DNA of 64,000 nucleotides from Mayfieldus sp963740555 (lineage in GTDB: Bacteria; Actinomycetota; Thermoleophilia; Solirubrobacterales; 70-9). Of this stretch, positions 23,978 to 31,527 are shown one piece after another. Within the stretch, counting starts at the first letter, position 1. Each line of letters starts with the position of its first letter. The stretch spans positions 1 through 64,000 of the forward strand of contig CAVUES010000012.1 of the NCBI GenBank assembly GCA_963740555.1, in the 5' to 3' direction. The position numbers and the translations under genes are program-made. Under the pieces are notes generated by a model, which worked only from the letters and a program-made list of their open reading frames with translations, made no database searches and had not been told where the DNA came from.

Positions 23978-25327
23978 GTGGTGAAGATTCGGCTGGATTC
24001 GAGCAAGATCCGTTCGTTGTTGATGCTTATCGCCGCGGTGACCGGCTTTGCCCTGGTGCTTTCCGCCTGCGGCTCAAGCAACAACAACAGCAGTAGCAGC
24101 GCGACCGCCGGCGGCGTGGGGCAGACCGGTCCGATCAAGTGCGGCCTCGGCAACGGCAAGAAGGCCACCGGTACGCCGATCAAGCTCGGCGGAATCGCGA
24201 CCAAGCAGCCGGGCACCGACTTCACCGACGGGCTGAACGCGGCCAACGCCTACTTCAAGTGCGTCAACGACAACGGCGGCATCAACGGCCACCCGATCAA
24301 GTACTACATGGAGACCGAGCAGACCGATCCCGCCCAGGACGCTTCGCTGGCCAAGAAGCTGGTCGAGTCGGACAAGGTGATCGGGATGACCGGCGGCTTC
24401 AGCCTCATCGAGTGCTCCGTGAACCACTCCTATTACGAGCAGAAGGGCTTCTACGTCCTCAATGCCGGAATTGCCCCTGAGTGCTGGTCGACGCCGAACA
24501 GCGCGCCGGTCAACATGGGACCGCGCTACAGCTCCGACGGCGCGACGCAGTACGTGATCGGTCAGAAGGTCGACAAGATCGCCTTCGATCAGTCCAACGT
24601 GCCCGGTACCGGCTACATCGCGGCGGGCCCGAAGCTGGTCGCGGACGCCGCCCACGTGCCGATCGTGGAGTCGACCGACAACGTGCCGATCCAGGATGCC
24701 AACTCGGTGGCGCTGAGGCTGGTCCAGACGGCCGGCTCGAACGGCGCCGTGGTGCTGAACTTCACGCCTCCCGAGGCGCTGAAGATCCTCCAGGCCGCCG
24801 AGCAGCAGGGCCTCGCCGACCAGGTCAAGGCCTGGGGATGCTCGACCCCGTGCAACACCGACTTCCTGGCCAAGGCGCTGGGATCGTCATGGGACGGCAA
24901 GTTGGGCGTCAACGCGGAGCTCAACGTGACCGACTTCAAGGGTCCCGACAGCACGCTCTACCGTGCGGTGATGGACAAGTACGGCCAAAACGTCACCGGC
25001 GGGTTGGGCAGCTTCAGCCAGATGGGATACCTGATGGGACGGATCTCGACCCAGGCGCTGCTCAGCATCAAGGGCGGCCAGTACACGGTCAAGACCTATA
25101 ACGATGCGGTCAGCAACGTGAAGGACTTCAAGACCGACATCCTCTGCCGGCCCTGGTACTACGGCAAGGCGCCCCTGCACATCCCGAACAACGTCGACTG
25201 GACGACGACGCCTGCCAGCGGCCACATGGTGATCAAGGAAGGCTGCTTCAACATCTCGTCCGTCGACCCGGACATCGCGAAGGTCCGTCAGATCGAGGCG
25301 GGGGACCCGAGCCTGGTCGGCAAGTAG
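23978..25327 (+). CDS. ABC transporter substrate-binding lipoprotein (Liv/branched-chain type)
   Basis: Protein of 449 aa. A signal peptide with lipobox LSAC puts the lipidated cysteine at residue 31, followed by a Ser/Asn-rich linker. The mature part is a type I periplasmic-binding fold (IKLGGIATKQPGTDFTDGLNAANAYFK, VNDNGGINGHPIKYY). Tandem GTG codons at 23978 and 23981 follow AGGAGG; the second has the better spacing. Liv-type systems import branched-chain amino acids, amides or aromatic acids; here the gene is divergent from a GntR-led aromatic operon and carries its operator, so an aryl acid is the likely ligand. Confidence 0.88.
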   Translation: MVKIRLDSSKIRSLLMLIAAVTGFALVLSACGSSNNNSSSSATAGGVGQTGPIKCGLGNGKKATGTPIKLGGIATKQPGTDFTDGLNAANAYFKCVNDNGGINGHPIKYYMETEQTDPAQDASLAKKLVESDKVIGMTGGFSLIECSVNHSYYEQKGFYVLNAGIAPECWSTPNSAPVNMGPRYSSDGATQYVIGQKVDKIAFDQSNVPGTGYIAAGPKLVADAAHVPIVESTDNVPIQDANSVALRLVQTAGSNGAVVLNFTPPEALKILQAAEQQGLADQVKAWGCSTPCNTDFLAKALGSSWDGKLGVNAELNVTDFKGPDSTLYRAVMDKYGQNVTGGLGSFSQMGYLMGRISTQALLSIKGGQYTVKTYNDAVSNVKDFKTDILCRPWYYGKAPLHIPNNVDWTTTPASGHMVIKEGCFNISSVDPDIAKVRQIEAGDPSLVGK

Positions 25328-25354
25328 TCAAGGAGAGATAGCCCCAAGAAGCCG

Positions 25355-26305
25355 ATGTCCATCTGGCAGGAACTTCAGCCGACGGTCGTCGCCTTCTTGG
25401 GGCTGCCCACCTGGGAAACGTTCAAGCCCTTCATCGTCACCGGCTTGGCGCTGGGCGGGGTCTATGCACTCTCCGGAGTGGGGATCGTGGTCCTCTACCG
25501 GACCACCGGAGTGCTCAACCTCGCCTTCGGGGCGATCGGCGCGATGGGGGCTCTGATCGCCTGGGAATTGGTCAACCATCATGGCTGGGCCGAGGGTCCG
25601 GCCTTCGTCGTTTGCGTCCTCTTCGGGGGCGTGGTCACCTTTGCCTACGGCGTCGTCTTCGGGCCCCCGCTAGCCGGGCGCGACCCACTCACCAAGGCGA
25701 TAGCGACGCTGGGACTGACGTTGATCCTGCTCGGGGCGATGTCGTGGATCTGGAGCGACCAGGCCCGCTCGCTGATCCTGCCGACGTCGGAGCACCACTT
25801 CCAGGTCACCGACGTGGCAGTCAACTACACGCAGGTGATCGGATTCGGATTCGGAATCGTGGTCACCTTCGGGACCGCGGCCTTCTTACGCTTCACCAAA
25901 CTCGGGACCGCGATGCGGGCGCTGGCCAACGACCGGGAGATCGCCGCCACCCTCGGGGTGCCGGTGCGGCGCGTCGAGGCGCAGGCGTGGCTCGTCTCCG
26001 GCCTGCTGGCGGGCACCGCCGGGTTGCTGCTCTCGAACCTGGTCGGCCTCGATGCGGTCTCCCTGACCTTCCTGGTCATCTCGTCTTTGGCCGCGGCGTT
26101 GATCGCCCGCCTTCGATCGCTGGTGGTGACCTTCCTGGCCGCGATCGCGGTCGGGCTCGTGACCGCGCTTCTCACACCGATTCTGTCGCTGACTGAGTAC
26201 CGCGGCATGACGCCGTTCGTGCTCGCGATCGCCGCCCTTCTGGTCCTGTCGCGGCGCCGCGTGATTTCCGTGGGAGCGGCAGGGATCGCCGGTGGACGCG
26301 GCTGA
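25355..26305 (+). CDS. Branched-chain-type ABC permease LivH
   Basis: Integral membrane protein of 316 aa with about eight hydrophobic segments and the LivH pattern GLALGGVYALSGVGIVVLYR and TGVLNLAFGAIGAMGA near the N terminus. The cytoplasmic loop GTAMRALANDREIAATLGV is the ATPase-coupling region. It forms half of the translocation channel with the next gene. Start ATG at 25355 follows an AAGGAGA site 27 bases after the binding protein, and it overlaps livM by 14 bases. Confidence 0.93.
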   Translation: MSIWQELQPTVVAFLGLPTWETFKPFIVTGLALGGVYALSGVGIVVLYRTTGVLNLAFGAIGAMGALIAWELVNHHGWAEGPAFVVCVLFGGVVTFAYGVVFGPPLAGRDPLTKAIATLGLTLILLGAMSWIWSDQARSLILPTSEHHFQVTDVAVNYTQVIGFGFGIVVTFGTAAFLRFTKLGTAMRALANDREIAATLGVPVRRVEAQAWLVSGLLAGTAGLLLSNLVGLDAVSLTFLVISSLAAALIARLRSLVVTFLAAIAVGLVTALLTPILSLTEYRGMTPFVLAIAALLVLSRRRVISVGAAGIAGGRG

Positions 26306-27377
26306 CCTAGGAAGCCGCGCGCGGGCCGTGTGGCGCTTTCCGCGTCTCGATGGAGGCGATCGCCCGCGGGCGGTAGTGGTCGCCGTCCTGCTCGCCTTCG
26401 CGCTGCTGGCGCTGCCCGGGATGTTGAGCGACTACTGGACCGACGTCTCCACCACGGTCGCGATCTACACGATCGTCGCGCTCGGCCTCGGTCTGTTGAT
26501 GGGTCGCGTGGGCCTGGTGTCGCTGGGTCAGATCGCCCTCCTTGCGGTCGGCGGATGGGTCGGCGCCCGGCTGCTGTTCGCGACCGCGCTGCCGTTCCCG
26601 GCCGTCCTGCTGCTGACCGGGTTGATCACGATGGTGATCGGGACGATCATCGGGCTGCCCGCGCTGCGGCTCAGCGGCCTGGACCTGGCGTTGATCACCC
26701 TGATGCTCGCGGCGGCGATCTCGGTGGTTATCGCGGCGACCGACTTTCCCAACGGCGGCGGCGGCTTCCTCGGCCACACCGAGTCCTCTGCCGGCGGCGT
26801 ATCGGCTCGACGCCCAGCGATCGCCGAGAACGTGACCGGCTTCTATCGCTACACGTTGGTCGTGATGGTGCTGATGTTCCTGCTCGCGCTCTGGCATGTG
26901 CGGGGGAGGCCGGGGCGGGCCTGGGCGGCGATCCGCCAGAGCGAGCCGGCTGCCCTCGCGGCCGGGATCAACGTGACCGTCTACAAGCTCTGGGCGCTGG
27001 CTCTGGCCTCGTTCATGACCGGCGTCGCGGGGGCGCTGTTGGCCAGCGACGTCGGCCACCTCTTCAACCTCCAGTTCCCGACCCAGGACAACATCAGCCT
27101 GCTCGCCGTCTGCCTGATGGGCGGCATCTACAGCCTCTGGGGAGCGGCCGTCGCGGGAGTGCTGTTCAAGCTGCTGCCCGCTCTGCTCAACGACTGGGGC
27201 CTGCCGCCCGACCTGCTGACGATCATCTTCGGGATCGGCATCCTGCAGGTGCTGCTGACCGCTCCCACCGGCCTCGTCGATCAGTTCCCGAGGGACGTTG
27301 CACGGCTCGGGCGCCTGCTCGTTCAGCTCGGGAGGCGGGCCTTCGGACGCGTCGCCGACACCGCGAGGCCACCGTGA
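26292..27377 (+). CDS. Branched-chain-type ABC permease LivM
   Basis: Integral membrane protein of 361 aa with repeated hydrophobic helices and LivM features such as IVALGLGLLMGRVGLVSLGQ and RGRPGRAWAAIRQSEPAALAAGI, the coupling loop. GTG at 26292 lies within the end of livH. A C-terminal basic tail ends at a GTGA overlap with the ATPase gene. It pairs with LivH in the membrane. Confidence 0.92.
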   Translation: MDAADLGSRARAVWRFPRLDGGDRPRAVVVAVLLAFALLALPGMLSDYWTDVSTTVAIYTIVALGLGLLMGRVGLVSLGQIALLAVGGWVGARLLFATALPFPAVLLLTGLITMVIGTIIGLPALRLSGLDLALITLMLAAAISVVIAATDFPNGGGGFLGHTESSAGGVSARRPAIAENVTGFYRYTLVVMVLMFLLALWHVRGRPGRAWAAIRQSEPAALAAGINVTVYKLWALALASFMTGVAGALLASDVGHLFNLQFPTQDNISLLAVCLMGGIYSLWGAAVAGVLFKLLPALLNDWGLPPDLLTIIFGIGILQVLLTAPTGLVDQFPRDVARLGRLLVQLGRRAFGRVADTARPP

Positions 27378-28090
27378 TCGAGGTCGAAGGGCTGAGGGTG
27401 CGCTTCGGCGGCGTGACGCCGATCGACAGCATGACGGTCACCTTCCCCGGCGGCACCTGCGGATTGATCGGCCCCAATGGGGCCGGCAAGACGACGTTCT
27501 TCAACGTGCTCAGCGGCTTCGTCAAGCCCTCCCAAGGAAGCGTGCAGGCCTACGGCGAAGACCTTCTGCGGATGACGGACTTCCGACGCACCCGCTGGGG
27601 GCTGCGGCGGACGTTCCAGACCGAGCAGGCGATCGAAGAGCTGTCGATCTACGACAACGTGGCGATGGTCCATGAGCACTCGAGGGGAAAGCGCGCCACC
27701 CGCAAGCAAGACGTGCTCGGTGCGATCGAGTTCGTCGGTCTGAACGGGGACCCGGCGACCAAGGTCAGCACGTTGGGCGCCCGCGAGCGGCGCCTGGTCG
27801 AGGTCGCCCGGGCGGTGGTCGGCGAGCCGCGGGTGGTGCTGCTCGACGAGCCGGCGGCCGGGCTTCCCGACGAGGAGACCGAGCATCTCGCCGCCGTGAT
27901 TCAACGCATCCCCCGGGATCGCGGCGCGCTGGTGATCCTCGTCGACCACGACATGAGCCTGGTCTCGGCGTGCTGCGAGGTCACCGCGGTGCTCGACTTC
28001 GGCAAGCTGATCGCCGCGGGCCCGACCGCCGAGGTGCTTCGCGACGAGCACGTGATGCGGGCCTACCTGGGGACGGATGAGGATCTGTGA
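27374..28090 (+). CDS. ABC transporter ATP-binding protein LivG
   Basis: Cytoplasmic ATPase of 238 aa. Walker A is GPNGAGKTT (33-41), Walker B VVLLDEPAAGL, and the switch histidine is in VDHDMSLV. The signature region reads STLGARERRLVEVARA, a degenerate form of the LSGGQ motif, as in many LivG proteins. Start GTG at 27374, overlapping livM by 4 bases. It works with LivF to drive the importer. Confidence 0.92.
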   Translation: MIEVEGLRVRFGGVTPIDSMTVTFPGGTCGLIGPNGAGKTTFFNVLSGFVKPSQGSVQAYGEDLLRMTDFRRTRWGLRRTFQTEQAIEELSIYDNVAMVHEHSRGKRATRKQDVLGAIEFVGLNGDPATKVSTLGARERRLVEVARAVVGEPRVVLLDEPAAGLPDEETEHLAAVIQRIPRDRGALVILVDHDMSLVSACCEVTAVLDFGKLIAAGPTAEVLRDEHVMRAYLGTDEDL

Positions 28091-28929
28091 ACGAGGAGCA
28101 GACTTCGGTCTCCCAACCCCCCGCCCCGGAGCCGAGCGAGCCGACGTCGCGGCCGCAATCCGACCGGGCCGTCCTCAGCCTCGAGGGGGTGAGCGTCGCC
28201 CGCGGCGGGCATCCAGTGGTCCACGACTTCTCGCTGCGGATCCCGGCCGGTGAGGTGACGGCGCTGCTGGGGCCGAACGGGGCCGGCAAGTCGAGCCTGG
28301 TCCTCGCCGTCGCCGGGGTGCTGCGGCCCACAGGCGGGTCGGTGAAGGTGAATGGACTCGAGCTCGCGGGGCGCCGGCCGGAGAAGATCCGCGCCGCCGG
28401 GGTCGCCGTCGTCCCCGAAGGCAGGCGGCTGCTCTCCGAGCTCAGCGTCGAGGACAACCTCAACGTCGCCACCTATGCGCTTCCCCGAGGCAAGGCCAAG
28501 GCCGGCTTCGACCGCGCCCTCGAGCTCTTCCCTGAGCTCGAGGCGCGCCGCAACGTTCGCGGGCGCTTGCTCTCCGGGGGCGAGCAGCAGATGCTCGTCC
28601 TCGCGCAGGCCCTCGTCTCGGAGCCGCAGTTCGTGCTCATCGATGAGCTCTCGCTCGGCCTTGCCCCGGTCGTTCTGCAGCGCCTGATCCCAAGGATCCG
28701 CACGGTGGCGGAATCCGGCGTCGGCGTGCTGCTGATCGAACAGTTCGCGAGTGTCGCTCTGGGGCTCGCCAACGGGGTCAACATCATGGAGGGCGGACGC
28801 ATCCGCTTCTCGGGCAGCGCCGCGGAGCTGAAGGAAAAACCCGAGTTGCTGCGGTCGGCCTACCTGCTGCGGGGCAGCTTGGGGAGCGGTGGCACTACAG
28901 ATGGCAATGAGGAGAAGAGAGATGACTGA
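28087..28929 (+). CDS. ABC transporter ATP-binding protein LivF
   Basis: Cytoplasmic ATPase of 280 aa with Walker A GPNGAGKSS (62-70), signature LSGGEQQML and Walker B FVLIDELSLGLAP. A non-conserved, Pro/Ser-rich leader of about 27 residues precedes the nucleotide-binding domain, and a hydrophilic tail follows it. GTG at 28087 overlaps livG by 4 bases. The 3' end overlaps the next gene (E1 alpha) by eight bases, which ties the transporter to a dehydrogenase. Confidence 0.92.
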   Translation: MNEEQTSVSQPPAPEPSEPTSRPQSDRAVLSLEGVSVARGGHPVVHDFSLRIPAGEVTALLGPNGAGKSSLVLAVAGVLRPTGGSVKVNGLELAGRRPEKIRAAGVAVVPEGRRLLSELSVEDNLNVATYALPRGKAKAGFDRALELFPELEARRNVRGRLLSGGEQQMLVLAQALVSEPQFVLIDELSLGLAPVVLQRLIPRIRTVAESGVGVLLIEQFASVALGLANGVNIMEGGRIRFSGSAAELKEKPELLRSAYLLRGSLGSGGTTDGNEEKRDD

Positions 28930-29944
28930 GACTTGGGACAAGGCACGGAAGATCGGCGCCCTGGAGTCCATGCTGATGATCCGCCGCTTCGAGGAGACCA
29001 TCGTCCACCTCTTCCAGGAGGAGGCGTTCATGGCCCACTACCACCTCTACATCGGCCAGGAGGCGACCGGGGTCGGCGTGATGGAGGCGCTGGGCACGGA
29101 CGACAAGCTTGCGACCCATCACCGAAATCATGGGCACATGATCGCCCGCGGGGCCGATCCCGGAAAGGCCGTGGCCGAGATCCTCGGGCGGGAGGATGGG
29201 CTCAACCACGGGCATGCGGGCACGCTGCACATGAGCGACCCCGACCTGGGCTTCATCTCGACGTCGGCGATCGTCGGCGGCAGCATCTCGCTCGCCACCG
29301 GAGCCGCTTTTGCGCTGCGGCAGCAGGGCGGCGACGCGGTTGCCGTCGGCCTGTTCGGCGACGGGGCGCTCGAGGAAGGTGTCTCCTACGAGTCGCTGAA
29401 CTTCGCGGCGCTGTACTCGCTGCCGGCGGTCTACGTCTGCGAAAACAACAGCCCCGGCGCGCTCGGCTCGGCGGGAGGTGGCTTCCCCACCTCGGTCTCG
29501 GCGGTCAAGGACCTGGTCAGCATTCCGAAGACCTTCGACATCCCGGTTGAGACGGTCGACGGTCGCGACCTCGGCGCGGTCTACGAGCTGACCTCTCGGG
29601 CGGTCGACCACTGCCGGCGGCGCGAGGGACCGTTCTTCATCCATGCGGTGACCGACCGCTACGCCGGCAGCCAGGCGCTCTGGCCCGACCTGCCGACCGG
29701 GGAGACCGACATCGCGATGGGCTGGGACGACGCCCGGATGGCGGGCGAGCACGAGGGCTGGTTTGAGGGACACGACCCGATCCTGATCTACGCGCGCCGC
29801 CTGCTCGCAGACGGTGACCTGAGCCAGGACGAGCTGACCGAGATGGACAAGCGGGTCAGCGAGCGCCTCGCGACGGCCCGCGAGTTCGGGCTCGCCAGCG
29901 CCCCACCCGCCGCCGAGACCGCACTCGACAACGTTTTCGCCTGA
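28922..29944 (+). CDS. TPP-dependent dehydrogenase E1 component, alpha subunit (pair 1)
   Basis: Protein of 340 aa of the pyruvate/acetoin dehydrogenase E1 alpha type. The TPP motif GDGALEEGVSYESLNFAALY and the following VCENN are typical, as are the N-terminal SMLMIRRFEE and the HHRNHGHMIARGADP region. It decarboxylates a 2-oxoacid or cleaves acetoin with the beta subunit encoded next. ATG at 28922 sits after GAGGAG and inside the end of livF. No lipoyl E2 or E3 gene is nearby, so the complex must borrow these from elsewhere or use another acceptor. Confidence 0.87.
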   Translation: MTETWDKARKIGALESMLMIRRFEETIVHLFQEEAFMAHYHLYIGQEATGVGVMEALGTDDKLATHHRNHGHMIARGADPGKAVAEILGREDGLNHGHAGTLHMSDPDLGFISTSAIVGGSISLATGAAFALRQQGGDAVAVGLFGDGALEEGVSYESLNFAALYSLPAVYVCENNSPGALGSAGGGFPTSVSAVKDLVSIPKTFDIPVETVDGRDLGAVYELTSRAVDHCRRREGPFFIHAVTDRYAGSQALWPDLPTGETDIAMGWDDARMAGEHEGWFEGHDPILIYARRLLADGDLSQDELTEMDKRVSERLATAREFGLASAPPAAETALDNVFA

Positions 29945-29954
29945 GGAGGGAACC

Positions 29955-30953
29955 ATGGCAACCAAGAACTACGCCGACGCGATCCTCGATGTCCTCGGCA
30001 CGATGATGGAAGAGGACCCGCGCTTCGCGGTGATGGGCAACGAGGTCCTCGGCATCGGACCCGAGGCGCCCCAGTTCGCGCCCTTCCAGGAGAAGTACGG
30101 CGAGCGCTGCTACTTCCCGCCCTGCTCGGAGGCCGCGTTCGCCGCGCTGGCGGCCGGCGCCGCGATGTGCGGCCAGCAGATCTTCACCCACCTCGGGCTC
30201 GCGTCCTTCACCTACCCGGCGTTCTCGTCGATCGCGAACGAAATCGCTCCGGCTCACCTTTCCTCGGGAGGCCGGATCAAGGCCCCAGTCGTGCTGCATC
30301 TCAGCCACGGCCTGCTGCACGGCGGGGGCGCCCAGCACAGCGAGAGCCCACTGTGCACCTACTGGAACCTGCCGGGGATCGAGATAGCGGTCCCCTCCGG
30401 TGCCAGCGAGGTCAAGGGGCTGCTGCGGACCGCTTTCAAGAGCGAGAACCCGACGATGGTGATCACCCACGCATTCCTCTACGGGGCGGAGGACAAGGTC
30501 CCCGACGAGGACTACGAGATCGCGTTCGGCGAGGCGAACGTCAAGCGCGAGGGGAACGACGTGACGATCGTCGGCTGCTCGATGATGGTGGGCCTGGCCC
30601 TGGGTGCCGCGGAGAAGCTGTCCGAGGACGGCATCGAGGCCGAGGTGATCGACCTCCGCACCCTGGTCCCGCTCGACGAGAGAACGATCCTCGAGTCGGT
30701 CGCGAAGACGGGACGGCTGATCATCGCCGACGAGGGCCGGCTTCGCTGTGGCGTCGCCTCCGAGATTGCGGCCACCGTGAGCGAGAAGGGGTTCGATTCG
30801 CTGAAGGCGCCGATCGCCAGGGTCGCGCGCGCCGACGCGCCGGTCTCCAACAGCCAGCCTCAGGAGGCATTCATCTCGCCGACGCCGGAGAGGGTGGTCG
30901 AGGCGGCGAAGCGGATCGTCGGCGAGGTCCCGGCGGGCGCCTCATCCGGATAG
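29955..30953 (+). CDS. TPP-dependent dehydrogenase E1 component, beta subunit (pair 1)
   Basis: Protein of 332 aa of the E1 beta (transketolase-like) family. It opens with YADAILDVLGTMMEEDPRFAVMG, contains GLLHGGGAQHSESP near 117-130 and ends in the transketolase C-terminal domain (EVIDLRTLVPLDERTILESV). It follows the alpha gene by 10 bases with a GAGGAGG site. It supplies half of the TPP site. The operon context with an importer suggests a substrate made from the imported compound. Confidence 0.87.
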   Translation: MATKNYADAILDVLGTMMEEDPRFAVMGNEVLGIGPEAPQFAPFQEKYGERCYFPPCSEAAFAALAAGAAMCGQQIFTHLGLASFTYPAFSSIANEIAPAHLSSGGRIKAPVVLHLSHGLLHGGGAQHSESPLCTYWNLPGIEIAVPSGASEVKGLLRTAFKSENPTMVITHAFLYGAEDKVPDEDYEIAFGEANVKREGNDVTIVGCSMMVGLALGAAEKLSEDGIEAEVIDLRTLVPLDERTILESVAKTGRLIIADEGRLRCGVASEIAATVSEKGFDSLKAPIARVARADAPVSNSQPQEAFISPTPERVVEAAKRIVGEVPAGASSG

Positions 30954-30986
30954 CCGCGGCGGTCGCCGCGCGGAGGTCCGTGACCG

Positions 30987-31391
30987 ATGCCGCTGACGAA
31001 GATGGAGCACCTGCTGGTGCTCACCGACGATCTCGAGACGACGAAGGACTTCTACTGCGACGTGCTCGGGATGCGGGCGGGCGAGCGCCCGCCGCTCGAG
31101 TTCCCGGGCTACTGGCTCTATCTGGGTGAGGTCCCCTGCGTCCACCTGGCCGAGCGGGCTGCCTACACGGCCCATGCCGAGACGCTCGGCCTCGCGGCAT
31201 CGCCGCCCGCCGAGGCAACCGGCGCCGTCGACCACATCGCCTTTGCCGGAGTCGACTACGAGGAGATCGCCGGGCGCCTCGAGCGCAACGGCGTCGAGGC
31301 GATCGAGAACGTCATCCCGGGAGCCGGCCTCCGGCAGCTGTTCGTGCGCGACCCGAACGGGGTGCGGGTCGAGATCAACGTGGGTGGTTGA
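30987..31391 (+). CDS. Single-domain VOC (glyoxalase-like) protein
   Basis: Protein of 134 aa with the glyoxalase I/bleomycin-resistance fold: MEHLLVLTDDLETTKDFYCDVLGM at the N terminus, VDHIAFAGVDYEEI in the second half and LRQLFVRDPNGVRVEINV at the end, with H and E in metal-ligand positions. It follows the E1 beta gene by about 33 bases, with GGAGG 10 bases before the ATG, and is probably the last gene of the transporter operon. Substrate unknown. Confidence 0.82.
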   Translation: MPLTKMEHLLVLTDDLETTKDFYCDVLGMRAGERPPLEFPGYWLYLGEVPCVHLAERAAYTAHAETLGLAASPPAEATGAVDHIAFAGVDYEEIAGRLERNGVEAIENVIPGAGLRQLFVRDPNGVRVEINVGG

Positions 31392-31403
31392 CGAACACAC
31401 AAA

Positions 31404-31460
31404 TTGCGGCGGCCTCCGGCCGCCTGACATGCGTGTGCCGCTCCACTTCGTTTCGCGGCC
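31404..31460 (+). repeat. Double-hairpin palindromic repeat, decayed copy R3a
   Basis: The first hairpin is intact and longer (GGCGGCC/GGCCGCC around TCC), followed by the usual CCTGACATG linker. The second stem is broken (CCGC...GCGG with mismatches). It lies directly 5' of copy R3b between the convergent VOC and aldehyde dehydrogenase genes. Confidence 0.72.
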
Positions 31461-31470
31461 CGACAATCTC

Positions 31471-31524
31471 TTGCGGCCGCTCCGCGGCCTGACATGCATC
31501 TGCGGCGACACTTTGTGTCGCCGC
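31471..31524 (+). repeat. Double-hairpin palindromic repeat, copy R3b
   Basis: A 54-base copy in which both stems differ from R1 on both sides so that pairing is kept: GGCCGC/GCGGCC in hairpin 1 and CGGCGACAC/GTGTCGCCG in hairpin 2. The linker CCTGACATGCATC is almost the same. It ends three bases before the stop of the aldehyde dehydrogenase gene. Confidence 0.83.
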
Positions 31525-31527
31525 CCA

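Noticed and set aside
30954..30986. Short hairpin ccgcggcggtcgccgcgcgg as a terminator after E1 beta
   Set aside because: No T-run follows and the VOC gene with a good GGAGG site starts directly downstream, so it is not clearly a terminator.
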